A stretch of 64,000 nt of DNA, from contig CASHSZ010000002.1 of the NCBI GenBank assembly GCA_949358305.1, positions 307,460 to 371,459 on the forward strand, read 5' to 3'. The notes under the pieces are model-generated. The model worked only from the letters and a program-made list of their open reading frames with translations. It did no database searches and was not told the DNA's origin. A program made the translations under genes and the position numbers. Shown piece by piece: positions 9,186 through 20,110 of this stretch; the stretch's first letter is position 1; every line of letters starts with the position of its first letter. Source of the DNA: Strigamia acuminata. Its lineage: Eukaryota; Arthropoda; Chilopoda; Geophilomorpha; Linotaeniidae.

Positions 9186-12100
9186 CTATTTGTCCATAAC
9201 AAAAATGTGTTCGCAAAGAGTGTTTAACCTTGGTTTCGCTAACCATTTGGTTAAAATATCTGCCACGTTCAGAACCCCGGCAATGTGTCTAATAGAAAAC
9301 GTTCCTTTTTCGAACCAGTCACGGACGAAATGCAGTTTGACATCTATATGTTTATTAGCGCGGTTTTCTATTCTATTTTTCGTATACTGAATCGCCGGCA
9401 TACTGTCGGCATATACGCACGGGGTTGCGCGTTCGACACAAAACATAATGTCTGCGTCGTACAGTCGGTGAAGCCATATAATATCCTTCACCCCATCGAC
9501 CACGGCCAGAAATTCACTCTCCATGATCGACAGGGAGGTCATTGTCTGCTTATGGCAGTTCCATGAGATTGGAACCCCCCCTAGGTACACTATATGGCCC
9601 CCAAAGCTTCTTCTCTTGTCTTGGTCTAGGGCGAAAGACGCGTCAGTGTAGACAGTAAGGGAATCATTCCTACAATTCGATAAATCGATGGCATAGTTTG
9701 GTGTGTTCCCTAAATATCGCAATACCTGCATCAGCATTCCAACATGACGCGCCGAATGTTTTTCATTGTATTGCGAGAGGACTATAACCGAAAAGAGGAT
9801 ATCAGGCCTAGTCCTGCTCGCAATAAAAAGGAGACTCCCGACCAAGTTCCTGTACGGAAATACCGTGTTCACCCGTTCACCCTCTTTAACTTGCTGGATC
9901 ATTGTGCCAGGGGTCACTGGCACTCGCACACGGTGACACGGATCCACTCCATACATCTTACACAGCTTTTCTATGTACTTTCTCTGGTGAATACGGATTC
10001 GCCCCCCGGATCTGTCGAATTCGATGCCCAACAATAGGGTCACCGGACCCAAATCAACAATGTCGAAGAAACCGCGAATCCATTTCAGGACGCATTTTTC
10101 GACATAATCGTCTCTTGAAAAGAGTACGATATCGTCGACGTAGAAAATGATTACTGCTTCGTTGTCCAGAGAATAGACACAGTTCAGTCCTAGCATTGGC
10201 TCAAATCCCAATTGGAGCAGACAATCGTGGAGCGCTTGGTACCACATTCGTCCGCTCTGATGAAGGCCATATAAGGCCTTCAGCAGCATCCAACACTTAT
10301 GTCGGTTTTTCGCTGTCCTGTAACCCTTGGGGACTTCACAATATTGCACTGTATCGAGGTCGCCATAGAGGTAGGCGGCCTTAATATCGATGTGCACGTC
10401 ACGCCAGCCCTTAAGCACTACCAGAGTGCAGAAGAACACGATAACGAGGACGAAATTGACAACGGGGGAAAATACCTCCGTAAAGTCAATTCCAGGCCTC
10501 TGTTTAAACCCTTGGGCCACCAATCGGGCCCGGTAGCGTTGAATTGCTCCGGTGTGATCGCGTTTCATCTTATATATCCATTTTGTCCCCAAAAGCTGTA
10601 CGTCTTTAGGCTTGTCAATTTCACGATAGACTTCTCGTTCATCAAAAATGTCAATCTCGTCCTTCATCGCCCCTTCCCAGTAGGGTTTGTTAATGCCCTC
10701 GATCGCCTCCTCGTAGGTGTCGGGCTCAATTGCACAAAACCCCGCAAAAGGTAAGGGTTCCTCCCCTTCTAACGTTTTGAAGTCGAAAAGGTTCGGATCG
10801 TATGCGTAACCTTCTCCATCGCACCACCGTGCAACATCAGTTCGACTTCTAAGTTTGTCATCATTGGGCGAGAAATAAACAACGTCAACTTTTCCAGCCG
10901 TTGCCCCGGCTTTCCGGACAGACTGGATTCTCCTCCATTTCGTCATATCCAGCGGCAATAACATTGGGTCTGGGGTTTCTTTCTCTTTCACCTTTCCCTT
11001 TTTACCCGAACCACGACGAGTTTGTACCCCAGGAGGGGGTGCCAGATCTGGATCCTCATCGTCGTCAGGATAAACGTTTAAGAAATTTTCATCATCCCCC
11101 TTCGCCCCACCAATTTCTTCAACTGGATTATCTCCATCAATACCCTGCGCCCCACCAATTTCCTCATCATCCCCAATAGGATCAACTCCAATTGCAGGCA
11201 ACTCAATTGTCCGCTGCACATTTGGTCTCAAAGCAGGTCCTGGGGTTCTAGGTGGAATAGGGGGCGGAATGGGCGGTGGGATAGGAGGTGGCATAAAGGG
11301 TGGTGGCTGTCCAACAGGGACAACGGAATCATCGTCATCTTCCTCGGTGTCGGAGGAAGAGTAGCCAAAACTCTTAAATTCTTCGGATCCCCCTTGAGGT
11401 TGTCGAACTGGAGTCTGTAATCTCTTCCCAACCTCGTACCAATACGAGTCCTCGAAGATCCGCACGTGTTTTGACGCAAAAACTTGATTTGTTTTAGGGT
11501 CCCAGATCCTATAGCCCCTAGTGGAGATGGCATAGCCAACCAATGCTCCTGCCCATGCCCTACCCTCCAATTTGCTTTTGCGAGTCTGGGATGGAACATG
11601 AACAAAAGTCTTCGACCCAATGCATTTAATGTGTCGTAAAGATAGTTTCTTATTGAAAAATATCGAGTAAGGTGTTTTGCCTTCAATCCCCTGGTGAGGA
11701 AACCTATTCTTTAAGTAGACGATAGAAGTCGCCAATTCAGCCCAAAGGGGATAGGGGAAACTGTTCTCGAGCATCAAAGCCCTCACCCCGCTAATAATTG
11801 TACGGTTGGCCCTTTCAGCCACGGAATTCATTTCCGGAGAATATGCATTTGTTCGAATGCATTTTAATCCTATCTTGGAAGCGTAAGTGTCCCAATCCCG
11901 AGAAATAAATTCCCCGCCATTATCAGTCTTAATACATTTGACTTTCTTAGAAGTCGTTCTTTCCACTTCAGTTAGCCATCGTTTGAAATGACCCAAAACC
12001 TCCCCTTTGGTTTTCATCATAATTATCCACATATACCGTGAATAGTCGTCCACGAGAATAAAATAGTAATTAGCCCCACCTAAGGAAGGACCCTGTGATT

Positions 12101-14012
12101 TCCCCCAGACATCCATGTGTACAATGTCTAAAATCCCTTTGGTTGAAATCGCAACTATAGGGGGAAAGCTTGCTCTCGTGCTTTTGGCGGTTGCACATGC
12201 GTCACAGGTAGACAATTCCTTAGTGGACAGGTTAATTCCAAATACGTCATCAGACTTTTCTAATTTTGAAATGCCTTTAGCATTGAGATGGCCCATCCTC
12301 GAATGCCATGTGTCCATGGTTTGGGGCCGCTCCTGGTTTCTAACTTTCACATCATCGGCGTTTCCGCCGTTAGCTTTCGCTGTCGCATTAGCTTGGGGAA
12401 TATTCACAGGAGGTGTCTGAACCTCATTCCCCGCTTTCGGCAAATTAATCGCCGCAGGCGCTGACGTTTTCTCGCTCACTTGCGCACTCAAATTAGCTGC
12501 GGACGTCCCTTTATCCGACTTACTCAAACTTTTTAGTAATGCGTTCTTATAGTCTAAAATGGTTAGTAACGGTTGCACAAATCTTTCATCCTTTACAGAT
12601 GATTTGATCAAGTCGAGGACAGCAGCCGCATTCTGTTGCGCAGTTAATGCAGCTGTGTTTACATTCCCAACCTCGATACGACAGTTAACTTTATACAATC
12701 TATTCGAAGTTCGAACTGCCGTAATCGATGGTTCCTCGATCTTATCTTTATAAATAAACATTTCCCCATTTTTGACAAATGTGCACATCCCAGCCTCATC
12801 GGTGCGTCCAAGTGAGATGAGATTCTTCCGAAAATTGGGTGCGAAGAAAACATTCTTCAAAGTAATGTCCCTATGTCGGGTTCCATAAAGCGTGGTGATG
12901 ACAACATTGCCGACTCCTTCGATTTTCGATTTGCCTTCACCTTGTTGTACGCTGAAGTTAGACAGCGGTCTAAAGTCCGAGAACCAACTCCGGTTGAAAG
13001 AGAAATGGTCGGTCGCCCCTGTGTCCACGTACCATTGAGAATCACAATTGCCGTGCGACACAAGGGATAATGGCTGTGCAGGTTTTTCCTCCAATACTGC
13101 CGAGTATAAAGTGTGGGGCTCATCCGCATACGGGTCCAGCTGTGTGAGATTTGCTCTCTGTTGCCCTTTTCCACGGCCCCTGCCACGTCCACTTCCTCGA
13201 TTTAATTGGGCCGGCGAACCAGCAGCGGCAGGAAAAGTCCCAAAAGCTCCTTGCTGTTTTGGAGGCGACGGGCACTCTCTAGCGAAGTGACCCGTCCCTC
13301 CACAATTAAAACAAGTGCCCCGTGAGGGCCCAGTAGCTGTTGAAGGTTTCCCACGTGGTTTCCATTTTTGCTTGGCAAATAATGCAGTATTGTCCATTTG
13401 TTGAGTTAGGACACCGAATTCGTTGCTTGATTCGTAAAGGCGATTGTATTCGCCAAGCAACCTCTCTTTCACGTTTTTAGCCGTGAAGTCAGCATCTTCC
13501 CAATGATACGCTGTCTGTTTAATGTTCTCATATTGTGGGGGTAAGTGGTCCAAATACTGGAAAGCGTGGAACTCGTCGGAGACGTCGATTTTCACGTCTT
13601 TTAATTCCGTGACCTTCCGATCGACTCGCCCCGTGAAAACGAGCATTTCCTCGCCTTCTAACATTTTCATGTTCAAAAAGTCACGGCGCAGTCGAGCGCG
13701 GCGTGCCCTCGTCGTCGGTTGATAAGCGTTTTTTAACGCTTCCCAGACTTTTGCAGCAGTGGGACAAGAGACGGCAATAACTTGCTGAGGTTCCGCGCAG
13801 CTCATGCAAAGGGTTGACATGGCTTTGTCCTCCCGGACTTTGAAGTCTCTTTTCTCCTTGGCTGTGGCGGTGTCAGGCGGTTGTTTCTCCGTGCCATCCA
13901 CGTGACCCCAAACACCGTTGTATTTGAGGAGCAGCTGAACCTGCACCGACCACGTAGCATAGTTCGTACCGTCGAGTTTCTTAATATCCTTATAGTCGTC
14001 GTGTTTTGACAT
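9186..14012 (-). CDS. copia-A Gag-Pol polyprotein with an inserted MBD-like domain
   Basis: One open frame of 1608 codons from the ATG at 14012; an in-frame upstream GTG at 14030 is less likely as start. Domain order with approximate residues: copia Gag 1-220; CCHC zinc knuckle 234-247; retropepsin with D-T-G at 330-332; GAG-pre-integrase H-H-C-C 570-606; integrase D634, D697, E733 (35 residues between the last two); Pro/acidic linker; an MBD/TAM-like segment 1023-1080; reverse transcriptase with YVDD at 1291-1294; RNase H with TDAS near 1456 and MESE near 1498. All catalytic residues are present. The MBD-like segment shows W, R-K-x-G, AGK-D-V, F-S-P, L-R-S-R, A-R-W and F-D-F in the order and spacing of methyl-CpG-binding domains; this domain is not part of standard copia Pol. 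The frame closes just before the polypurine tract. Confidence 0.93.
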   Translation of the reverse strand: MSKHDDYKDIKKLDGTNYATWSVQVQLLLKYNGVWGHVDGTEKQPPDTATAKEKRDFKVREDKAMSTLCMSCAEPQQVIAVSCPTAAKVWEALKNAYQPTTRARRARLRRDFLNMKMLEGEEMLVFTGRVDRKVTELKDVKIDVSDEFHAFQYLDHLPPQYENIKQTAYHWEDADFTAKNVKERLLGEYNRLYESSNEFGVLTQQMDNTALFAKQKWKPRGKPSTATGPSRGTCFNCGGTGHFARECPSPPKQQGAFGTFPAAAGSPAQLNRGSGRGRGRGKGQQRANLTQLDPYADEPHTLYSAVLEEKPAQPLSLVSHGNCDSQWYVDTGATDHFSFNRSWFSDFRPLSNFSVQQGEGKSKIEGVGNVVITTLYGTRHRDITLKNVFFAPNFRKNLISLGRTDEAGMCTFVKNGEMFIYKDKIEEPSITAVRTSNRLYKVNCRIEVGNVNTAALTAQQNAAAVLDLIKSSVKDERFVQPLLTILDYKNALLKSLSKSDKGTSAANLSAQVSEKTSAPAAINLPKAGNEVQTPPVNIPQANATAKANGGNADDVKVRNQERPQTMDTWHSRMGHLNAKGISKLEKSDDVFGINLSTKELSTCDACATAKSTRASFPPIVAISTKGILDIVHMDVWGKSQGPSLGGANYYFILVDDYSRYMWIIMMKTKGEVLGHFKRWLTEVERTTSKKVKCIKTDNGGEFISRDWDTYASKIGLKCIRTNAYSPEMNSVAERANRTIISGVRALMLENSFPYPLWAELATSIVYLKNRFPHQGIEGKTPYSIFFNKKLSLRHIKCIGSKTFVHVPSQTRKSKLEGRAWAGALVGYAISTRGYRIWDPKTNQVFASKHVRIFEDSYWYEVGKRLQTPVRQPQGGSEEFKSFGYSSSDTEEDDDDSVVPVGQPPPFMPPPIPPPIPPPIPPRTPGPALRPNVQRTIELPAIGVDPIGDDEEIGGAQGIDGDNPVEEIGGAKGDDENFLNVYPDDDEDPDLAPPPGVQTRRGSGKKGKVKEKETPDPMLLPLDMTKWRRIQSVRKAGATAGKVDVVYFSPNDDKLRSRTDVARWCDGEGYAYDPNLFDFKTLEGEEPLPFAGFCAIEPDTYEEAIEGINKPYWEGAMKDEIDIFDEREVYREIDKPKDVQLLGTKWIYKMKRDHTGAIQRYRARLVAQGFKQRPGIDFTEVFSPVVNFVLVIVFFCTLVVLKGWRDVHIDIKAAYLYGDLDTVQYCEVPKGYRTAKNRHKCWMLLKALYGLHQSGRMWYQALHDCLLQLGFEPMLGLNCVYSLDNEAVIIFYVDDIVLFSRDDYVEKCVLKWIRGFFDIVDLGPVTLLLGIEFDRSGGRIRIHQRKYIEKLCKMYGVDPCHRVRVPVTPGTMIQQVKEGERVNTVFPYRNLVGSLLFIASRTRPDILFSVIVLSQYNEKHSARHVGMLMQVLRYLGNTPNYAIDLSNCRNDSLTVYTDASFALDQDKRRSFGGHIVYLGGVPISWNCHKQTMTSLSIMESEFLAVVDGVKDIIWLHRLYDADIMFCVERATPCVYADSMPAIQYTKNRIENRANKHIDVKLHFVRDWFEKGTFSIRHIAGVLNVADILTKWLAKPRLNTLCEHIFVMDK

Positions 14013-15184
14013 CACGACGACACAATGCACAATAATAATGAAGGATGCACGAAAAAATCACTAAATTCGGAAATTATTCCGCACAAAACACTTCACTAGA
14101 ATCAAATCACACAGTGCACACTTGTCACCCACCAAAAATGAAGGCGAAAAAACAATTCCACCCGTGGGCAAACCGCTATAAGAGCGGCGATCAAACCTTG
14201 ACTGGTCGTTCCCCAACTCTTCCGTCCGACCTCCTAGGGTCGCGGGATCGGTTGGGTGGCCGTGAACAAGCCCAGACAAGAATACAGTGCCACGTGCCCG
14301 ACTGGACGTAGGGTGGCACCGATACTAAGAGGGGACCAAAAACAAAAACTTAAAATTAACAAAGTTTCACGACAAAATGGTAAATACACTTTTGCGTTGT
14401 TAAGATGGGCGGATTGCGGGATCCGATCGTCGCAATCGCTTCCGTCCAGCGTAGAACGTTGTTTAGACGTTATCGGTGCGCGGAAATGGGGCTGACGCGC
14501 TACCGCTCGCACACGTCCGTGCAAAGCGGGGAAAAACGATCCAAAATCGTCGTCGCGCCCGTCCGCGCCTTCGTGTAGCACTCCGGGGTGCAAAACACGG
14601 CTTTTCCGGTCAAATATTGTCGTGTACGCAGACTTATGCGTACAGAGACACTCGAAATTGGTTTCCACCGTCGACGGCGATGAAAATCCAAACAAAAATG
14701 GCCGCTGGTGAGGATTTGTTCTCCACCGGCGATCCACTGCTGATTTCCGATCGTTTTCGGTAATTTTCGCCTGATTCGGGGCGAAAATGCGTCGTATCGA
14801 CGTTGATTCTCGTTGTTTCGGCGAGAATAATCGTCGTCTCGGCAAAAAGCTGGCGTCTAGGCGTGTATCGGCCCGAAAACACGTCGTTGCTACGTCGGCT
14901 GCACTGCCGAATCCAAAATGGCCGCCGAAGAAAATTTGCTTCGTAACGGCGTGGAAAAGTGCTTATTTCGCACTGAAAATAAATATTTCGACACCGCTTA
15001 CTGTCGTAATAGTCCGTTGTACTGTCCGCACACACAATCCCGACGATTTGAAAAAGTTGGCGAAGTTATTTCGCACGTCGCCGGCGATTCGTGTCTGCAA
15101 CGACCTCGGCCGACGTCCTGCACTCGTTTCGTCTCGAAATGTTCCGGAAAACTCCCAAAAACTGCTGGCCTTATCGTCGCACAG
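14013..15184 (-). other. copia-A leader (untranslated)
   Basis: About 1.17 kb between the primer-binding site and the Gag start. It has GC-rich segments and several GCCGCCAT/ATGGCCGC motifs (for example near 14699 and 14918), resembling motifs in the leaders of copia-B and copia-C. Short open frames here are not shared with the other elements. It probably holds packaging and dimerisation signals (inference). Confidence 0.6.
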
Positions 15185-15196
15185 CCTCTGCTACCA
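15185..15196 (-). promoter_or_regulatory. copia-A primer-binding site (initiator Met tRNA)
   Basis: On the minus strand TGGTAGCAGAGG starts two bases after the 5' LTR. It is complementary to the 3' end of metazoan initiator tRNA-Met (CCTCTGCTACCA). The same 12-mer occurs in copia-B and in every visible copia-C unit junction. Confidence 0.85.
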
Positions 15197-15198
15197 CT

Positions 15199-15676
15199 TG
15201 TGAGGTTATTCCCGGCAATTCTGCAAACGAAATCAAAAGAAACATCAGTTGAAACGGTGCGCGAAACCGACATGCGTGCGCCATCTTTAATTCGTGAGAA
15301 TATCAGGTGATACACGGTTAGAGGCTATTTGCACTCTCCAACAACATAGGATAAATCATTGTCAAGTTTCCAATGATTTGTCCTTTACAATCGCAAATAA
15401 AAAACACCGACATTAATAATCGATAAACCAAGGAAAAAGGATAAAACACAAATCGCTTTTTCAAGCAGACGACATCAGGGACGTGTGCTGTAAAGGAGAG
15501 AATATTCAACCGCGGTACATAACAAGCATTGATAAAAATCATTATCGGTTGAACACTGGATCGGGACATTAATTTACAACACACTTGTTACACACACTCG
15601 GAAATTGTGTAACCAATAAATCACGTAACACAGGAACAAATATTTAAGCACTTCAAAATGGGTTTGCAACCCAACA
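15199..15676 (-). repeat. copia-A 5' LTR
   Basis: Same 478-bp sequence as 8690-9167, adjacent to the primer-binding site. It is expected to drive minus-strand transcription of the element. Confidence 0.92.
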
Positions 15677-16700
15677 GGTTCCGCGATTTGTGTTCCGACC
15701 AATAATTAGATTATCCTCGCAGCGACCTACTGGAACAAAGATTTTGTGGAAAATCCGCCGTTGTATATTTTATTTTTTCTTTTCCGGTTGTCTCGCACCA
15801 TGTAATCGACGCGAGTTTTTGAGATTGCGCTCGACCGGACTTTGCGAACATTCTCAGAGCGTTCCGGGCCCTCGCGGATATCCGGAGGGTTCCGGTGTGT
15901 GGCATCGGTTTGATTGCGCTCGTTTTATTCTGCGTCGTCACTGGCCAGACGCGAATGGTCGGAGGGTCGCGTTCGCGACAAATAGGGGCAGTTGGCGCCG
16001 ACGAGCGCCGGCAGCCCCGACACATTGTTTCAAATAAAGCTCCTGTCGAGTTGATTCGATTCGATTCGTATCGTGTTAATTTATCTCTGCGATCTACGCG
16101 GTTGAAACAATGCCCCGCTCTTCTACCCCGTATTGCGCGCCTCATCGCGCATTAGATCGCATTTAAACGCGCGTACAATTAAGGGTGACGCGATCACGCC
16201 GCTAAATCGACGCACACTTTACTCACGGATGCGCACCGGCACTGAAACGTCCAGAAACACGCTTCTACACGTTTCTACGGCGTCGGCATTGTTTATTTAT
16301 TTGTTTATTCGTTTACTTATTTATTAATTCATCTATTCGGACCTCGTGGTGTGCAAATTGCGGAAAGGTCCCTCATTTTTAGCGTTACGGCGGCCTGTGT
16401 ATTGGTCCCGTGTTCGCAATTCTGACTTGAACGCAGCCAATCGACCGAGACCCGACGTCAAATTCGATAGCAACGCGTCGGAATGCAAATAACTATCGAC
16501 GAAAATTAAAAGTATAATTGTTGAATAAAAGGAAACTGACGTAATGTTGAAACGCTAAAAAATACGTAAAATTAAGATTCAAATTCGGGTTCGATCCAGG
16601 TCAGATTAAGTCAGATCAGATCCACGAACTCTCGAGGCGCGACATGTTTATCGCTTAAAGATACCTGGCGATCGACGATGGGCGGACGACTGGAGTTCGA
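15677..16700 (+). repeat. R1 non-coding repeat, copy 4 with downstream modules
   Basis: Right part of the R1 copy split by copia-A. The core runs from ACCAATAATTAGATTATCCTCG to a hairpin at 15985-16018, then ATTGTTTCAAATAAAGC. About 16085-16300 is the module shared with 6255-6445 and 17740-17965. About 16470-16690 is shared with 5644-5870. No conserved frame. Confidence 0.6.
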
Positions 16701-16709
16701 TTTCCCGAT

Positions 16710-17125
16710 CATGGGATCAGTTTCGCGGTTCGTGCTCCATTGTTTAATGAGATTATCTTCGTTGGGGTCGATCCCAACAAAAAAATTGAAAACAAATTAC
16801 ATTTTACATTTTAGAACTGGCTTCCGGACGCCTCGCACCATCCCCGGCGACGCAGTTGTTGTCGTTGGATTCGACCGACTCTGCGGACATTTTCAAACCC
16901 AGACCAGACACACTTGTTTCGAACAAGGAGCCATCAAGCGCTGAGCGCTTAAACGGACCTGTTTCGTCCTTTTCGTGTCTCAATACCCTCGGGGTGTTCG
17001 TGGTGGAGTAGATGTCATTTATGCGTTGTAAAAAGTGTTTTCTCTATTGCATCGGCATACGGGCATACGGGGCAGCTGGTGACGGCAGCCCCCAATAAAT
17101 TTGTTCCAAAAATAAGTTCCCGTCG
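16710..17125 (+). repeat. R1 non-coding repeat, copy 5
   Basis: Core motifs GTTCGTGCTCCATTGTTTAAT, GATTATCTTCGTTGGG and CCTCGCACCATC. The hairpin at 17069-17092 is shortened to ten inner and outer pairs around the A.A mismatch and closed by a GTGA (GNRA-type) tetraloop. It is followed by AATTTGTTCCAAAAATAAG. Confidence 0.6.
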
Positions 17126-17289
17126 AGTCGTGTCGATTTCTCTTTCTCTCTCTCTCTGGTCCGCCGTGATCGCGCTTCATTGCGCTAAATTGCCGCCAGA
17201 ACGCGCTACCGTCGCAACAAACATTTTTGGCGTCCATTAAAGGACGCGGATTACGGGTCACGCGAACGGGCGTCAAATCCCGCGCGCAA

Positions 17290-17990
17290 ACGATCGTGTC
17301 GAGTTAAATAAAAGAATAGAAATCGGTGACAAGTGTTGCACGAAACGAGGCCACGAACGCCTCTATTGGTTTACGATTTTATTTTCACCCCATTGTACTC
17401 GACGCGCCAGCGTAGGAGAAGTGAGTTTTCGTCACTACGTTCGATGGATTTGCAAACAAACAGACAAACAAACAAACGGTTTCAGACCGTTCCGGGTCCT
17501 CGCGGATATTCGGAGGGTTCCGGTGGTGGATTTGTCTCATCACTTTTAATCTATCCTGTGTTGTCATCGGCCAAACCAGTGCCGGTTTGCACGGTACAAA
17601 GGGTCGTGCAAAGGGTCGCATTCGCGGCAAATAGGGGCAGCTGGTGTCGACGGACGAGCGCCGGCAGCCCCGACACATTGTTCCAAAAAAAAGCTCCTGT
17701 CGGGTTGATTCGATTCGATTCGACTCGTGTTAATTTATCCCTGCGACCCGCCCCCGTAAATGTCGTAATACGCGGTGGAAACGATGCCCGCTCTTCTACC
17801 CCGCATTGCGCGCCTCGTCGCGCACTAGGCCGCGTTCAAACGCGCGTACTATTAACGGGTGACGCGATCTCGCCGGTAAGTCGACATGCGCTTTACTCAC
17901 GAATGCGCGTCGGCACCGAAACGTTCGGAAACATGCTTCCGCGGTGTCGGCATTGTTCATTTATTAAATTATTTGTTTATTCATTTATTT
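17290..17990 (+). repeat. R1 non-coding repeat, copy 6 with downstream module
   Basis: Core from GAGTTAAATAAAAGAATAG to the hairpin at 17634-17671 and CGACACATTGTTCC. The following module at 17740-17965 matches 16085-16300 closely (CTCTTCTACCCCG(C/T)ATTGCGCGCCTC). Two large insertions or deletions distinguish it from copy 4. Confidence 0.6.
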
Positions 17991-19942
17991 AAACTCCGTG
18001 GTTGATTGATTGATGGGCGTGTGGATTTCGCGATTTGCGTTGGCCCTGTGTTCACAGTTTTGATTGATTTGAACGCAGCCAATCGAACGAGACCCGACAT
18101 CAATCTCGATAGCGACGCGTCGGAACGCAAAGAACTGCTCACCGAGAATTGAAAGTGTAATTGTAAAACAAATAATCAACAAATAATCAATGTGGAACAA
18201 TCATCGTGTAACATTTTATTAATAAATAGTATTTTGAAAAAAAAAAAAAAAAAAAAAAAAAAAACAACAACAACAACAACAACAACTAATTTATCTTTCG
18301 ATGCGAGTAAATTACAAACTTTGTCTTTGAGTTTTAGTCACCCCAAAAGTTGAATCAAATTTTCAATTTAATTATTAATTCCATCTATCCGTCTGCCTGT
18401 CTTCTCCTTGCAGCACCCCGGGTCCGCAGCGATGGGACGCGCGCCGTCGACGAGCGTGTACGTGCTGAGCGGCCCATTGCCCGGCATCGCAACGGAGCAT
18501 TTCGAGCGACCAGACTCGGTGTCGTCGTAGAGGAGACACAGACTGCACGTCCTTCTTGTTGACGCACCAGGAGCTGATACCATCGTCCACTAGGAGGCAA
18601 CACGCCACGTCTAGGTTGCAATTAATCAATCAGTTTAACAAAATCCTGCAATCATAAAACGTCTGGTTAAAATTCAAATATTTATACATTTTCTGATCAT
18701 ATTTCACCCATCCAACAACTCGTTTCGTTCCAGGTGTCGCGAAACACTCGATTTTATATCTAGTCGGTCACTTGTTTTTCTTCCACCTGAAATTCAAGAT
18801 AAATTAATTCAATTCGTTCAAACCAAATAAATCAACTCGTATTAAAAAGATTCGATCCGCATTATTTCACTCGGTTTAACATCGTTAACCTGTATGAAAA
18901 ATAGAAATAAAGTCATAAATCAGTTTTTTTCTACATGCACCCGTAATTTCGATGGATGAACGGTCCTTCAGCAACGTTGTGCGAAAAACAATGCACGCAA
19001 ATTCGTTAAATTTCCTCCAGATTCTGTAACATCGATTCGAATGGCCTTGTGTGTATGCGCGCGCGAGTATGTATGTGTGTCAACACGCAAGAACGACGCG
19101 AGGACTCCGTGTGGCACCTGTCGCGAGCAACCGAGAATGACACGTAGCAAACCGTCTGCGCATCGTGTTTCCTGCAAAAATGAGAACAATCTGTTTTTTA
19201 ATACGCTGTCAGAAGTATGTGATGTAAAAAGAACTCATCTAATTGCCCTTCCTTTCCTATTTTCCACTCTCTGTCGCTTCGTTGTCGACAAATGCGTCCT
19301 CGTTGTCCCTTTCTATTTCCAATATAGTTGTGAGAGGACCGCGGTGCGTCCTATTCTCTCCCCGATGGACCCGCATTATTGTCCTAGAAAAAACGTACAC
19401 TCTTCAGTTTATTTCCCCGGGATTTATTTGAACTCAGGCATCCGAATTTTACTCACCTGTTGTGCTTGTTTTCGCGGCTTTTTTTTCCTCCCGGGCTCCG
19501 ACCTAGTTTGTCTTCATCCGCTGACGCTTATTTCTCGTCGTTTCCAACGGCGGCCATTGCTTTTGTTGCGAGTCTTCTCTGTTTTCGGGTTTTACCAATT
19601 CCCGTCCCGAACTGCTCCCGTCACCATCACTTTTAGACAGTTTATGCCCGTTTAGACTGTCGACTCGAATAAACGTTTATTAGTTCCTGCCAGTTAATCG
19701 AAGCTAGTTAGGTCGTTTTCACGACCCGATGTCACTCGAACGGATTTATTAGCGCCTCTCTACCGTCTTTTGCCCGTTTCAATCGAGTTTTAGTGTTACC
19801 CACTTCTCCCGATGTTCTCCGTCTTCGAAGAATTTACTTATTGTTTACTCTATTCGTCGATAATAAACAGTCAAACTTAAACACCGCCCAGTCTCTCGTC
19901 GCACGCCGGACCAACCGGATGTTACACCTGCATTAGTTAAAA

Positions 19943-19973
<31 letters not shown>

Positions 19974-20068
19974 ACAACGCCATCTATTGGGCGTGAATGC
20001 AACACACGATTCCACGGGGTTCCCATTGAATTTATTTATGTGGCCGCGCGTAGACAGTAAATAAATAA

Positions 20069-20110
<42 letters not shown>

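Larger units (their letters stand above)
8690..15676 (-). mobile_element. Full-length Ty1/copia retrotransposon (copia-A)
   Basis: Two 478-bp LTRs (8690-9167 and 15199-15676) read as identical, start TG and end CA, and bound a 6987-bp element on the minus strand. A perfect 5-bp target duplication GGTTC flanks it (8685-8689 and 15677-15681). It has an initiator-Met tRNA primer-binding site, a polypurine tract, a leader of about 1.2 kb and one uninterrupted polyprotein. It is inserted inside an R1 copy. Identical LTRs plus an open frame indicate a recent and possibly still active insertion. Confidence 0.95.

Noticed and set aside
14234-14845. 203-codon frame in the copia-A leader
   Set aside because: Not present in copia-B or copia-C leaders, no domain, and ends before Gag.
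19041-19655. 204-codon open frame on the plus strand
   Set aside because: No domain, no splice context, composition like surrounding non-coding DNA; part overlaps a possible LTR remnant.
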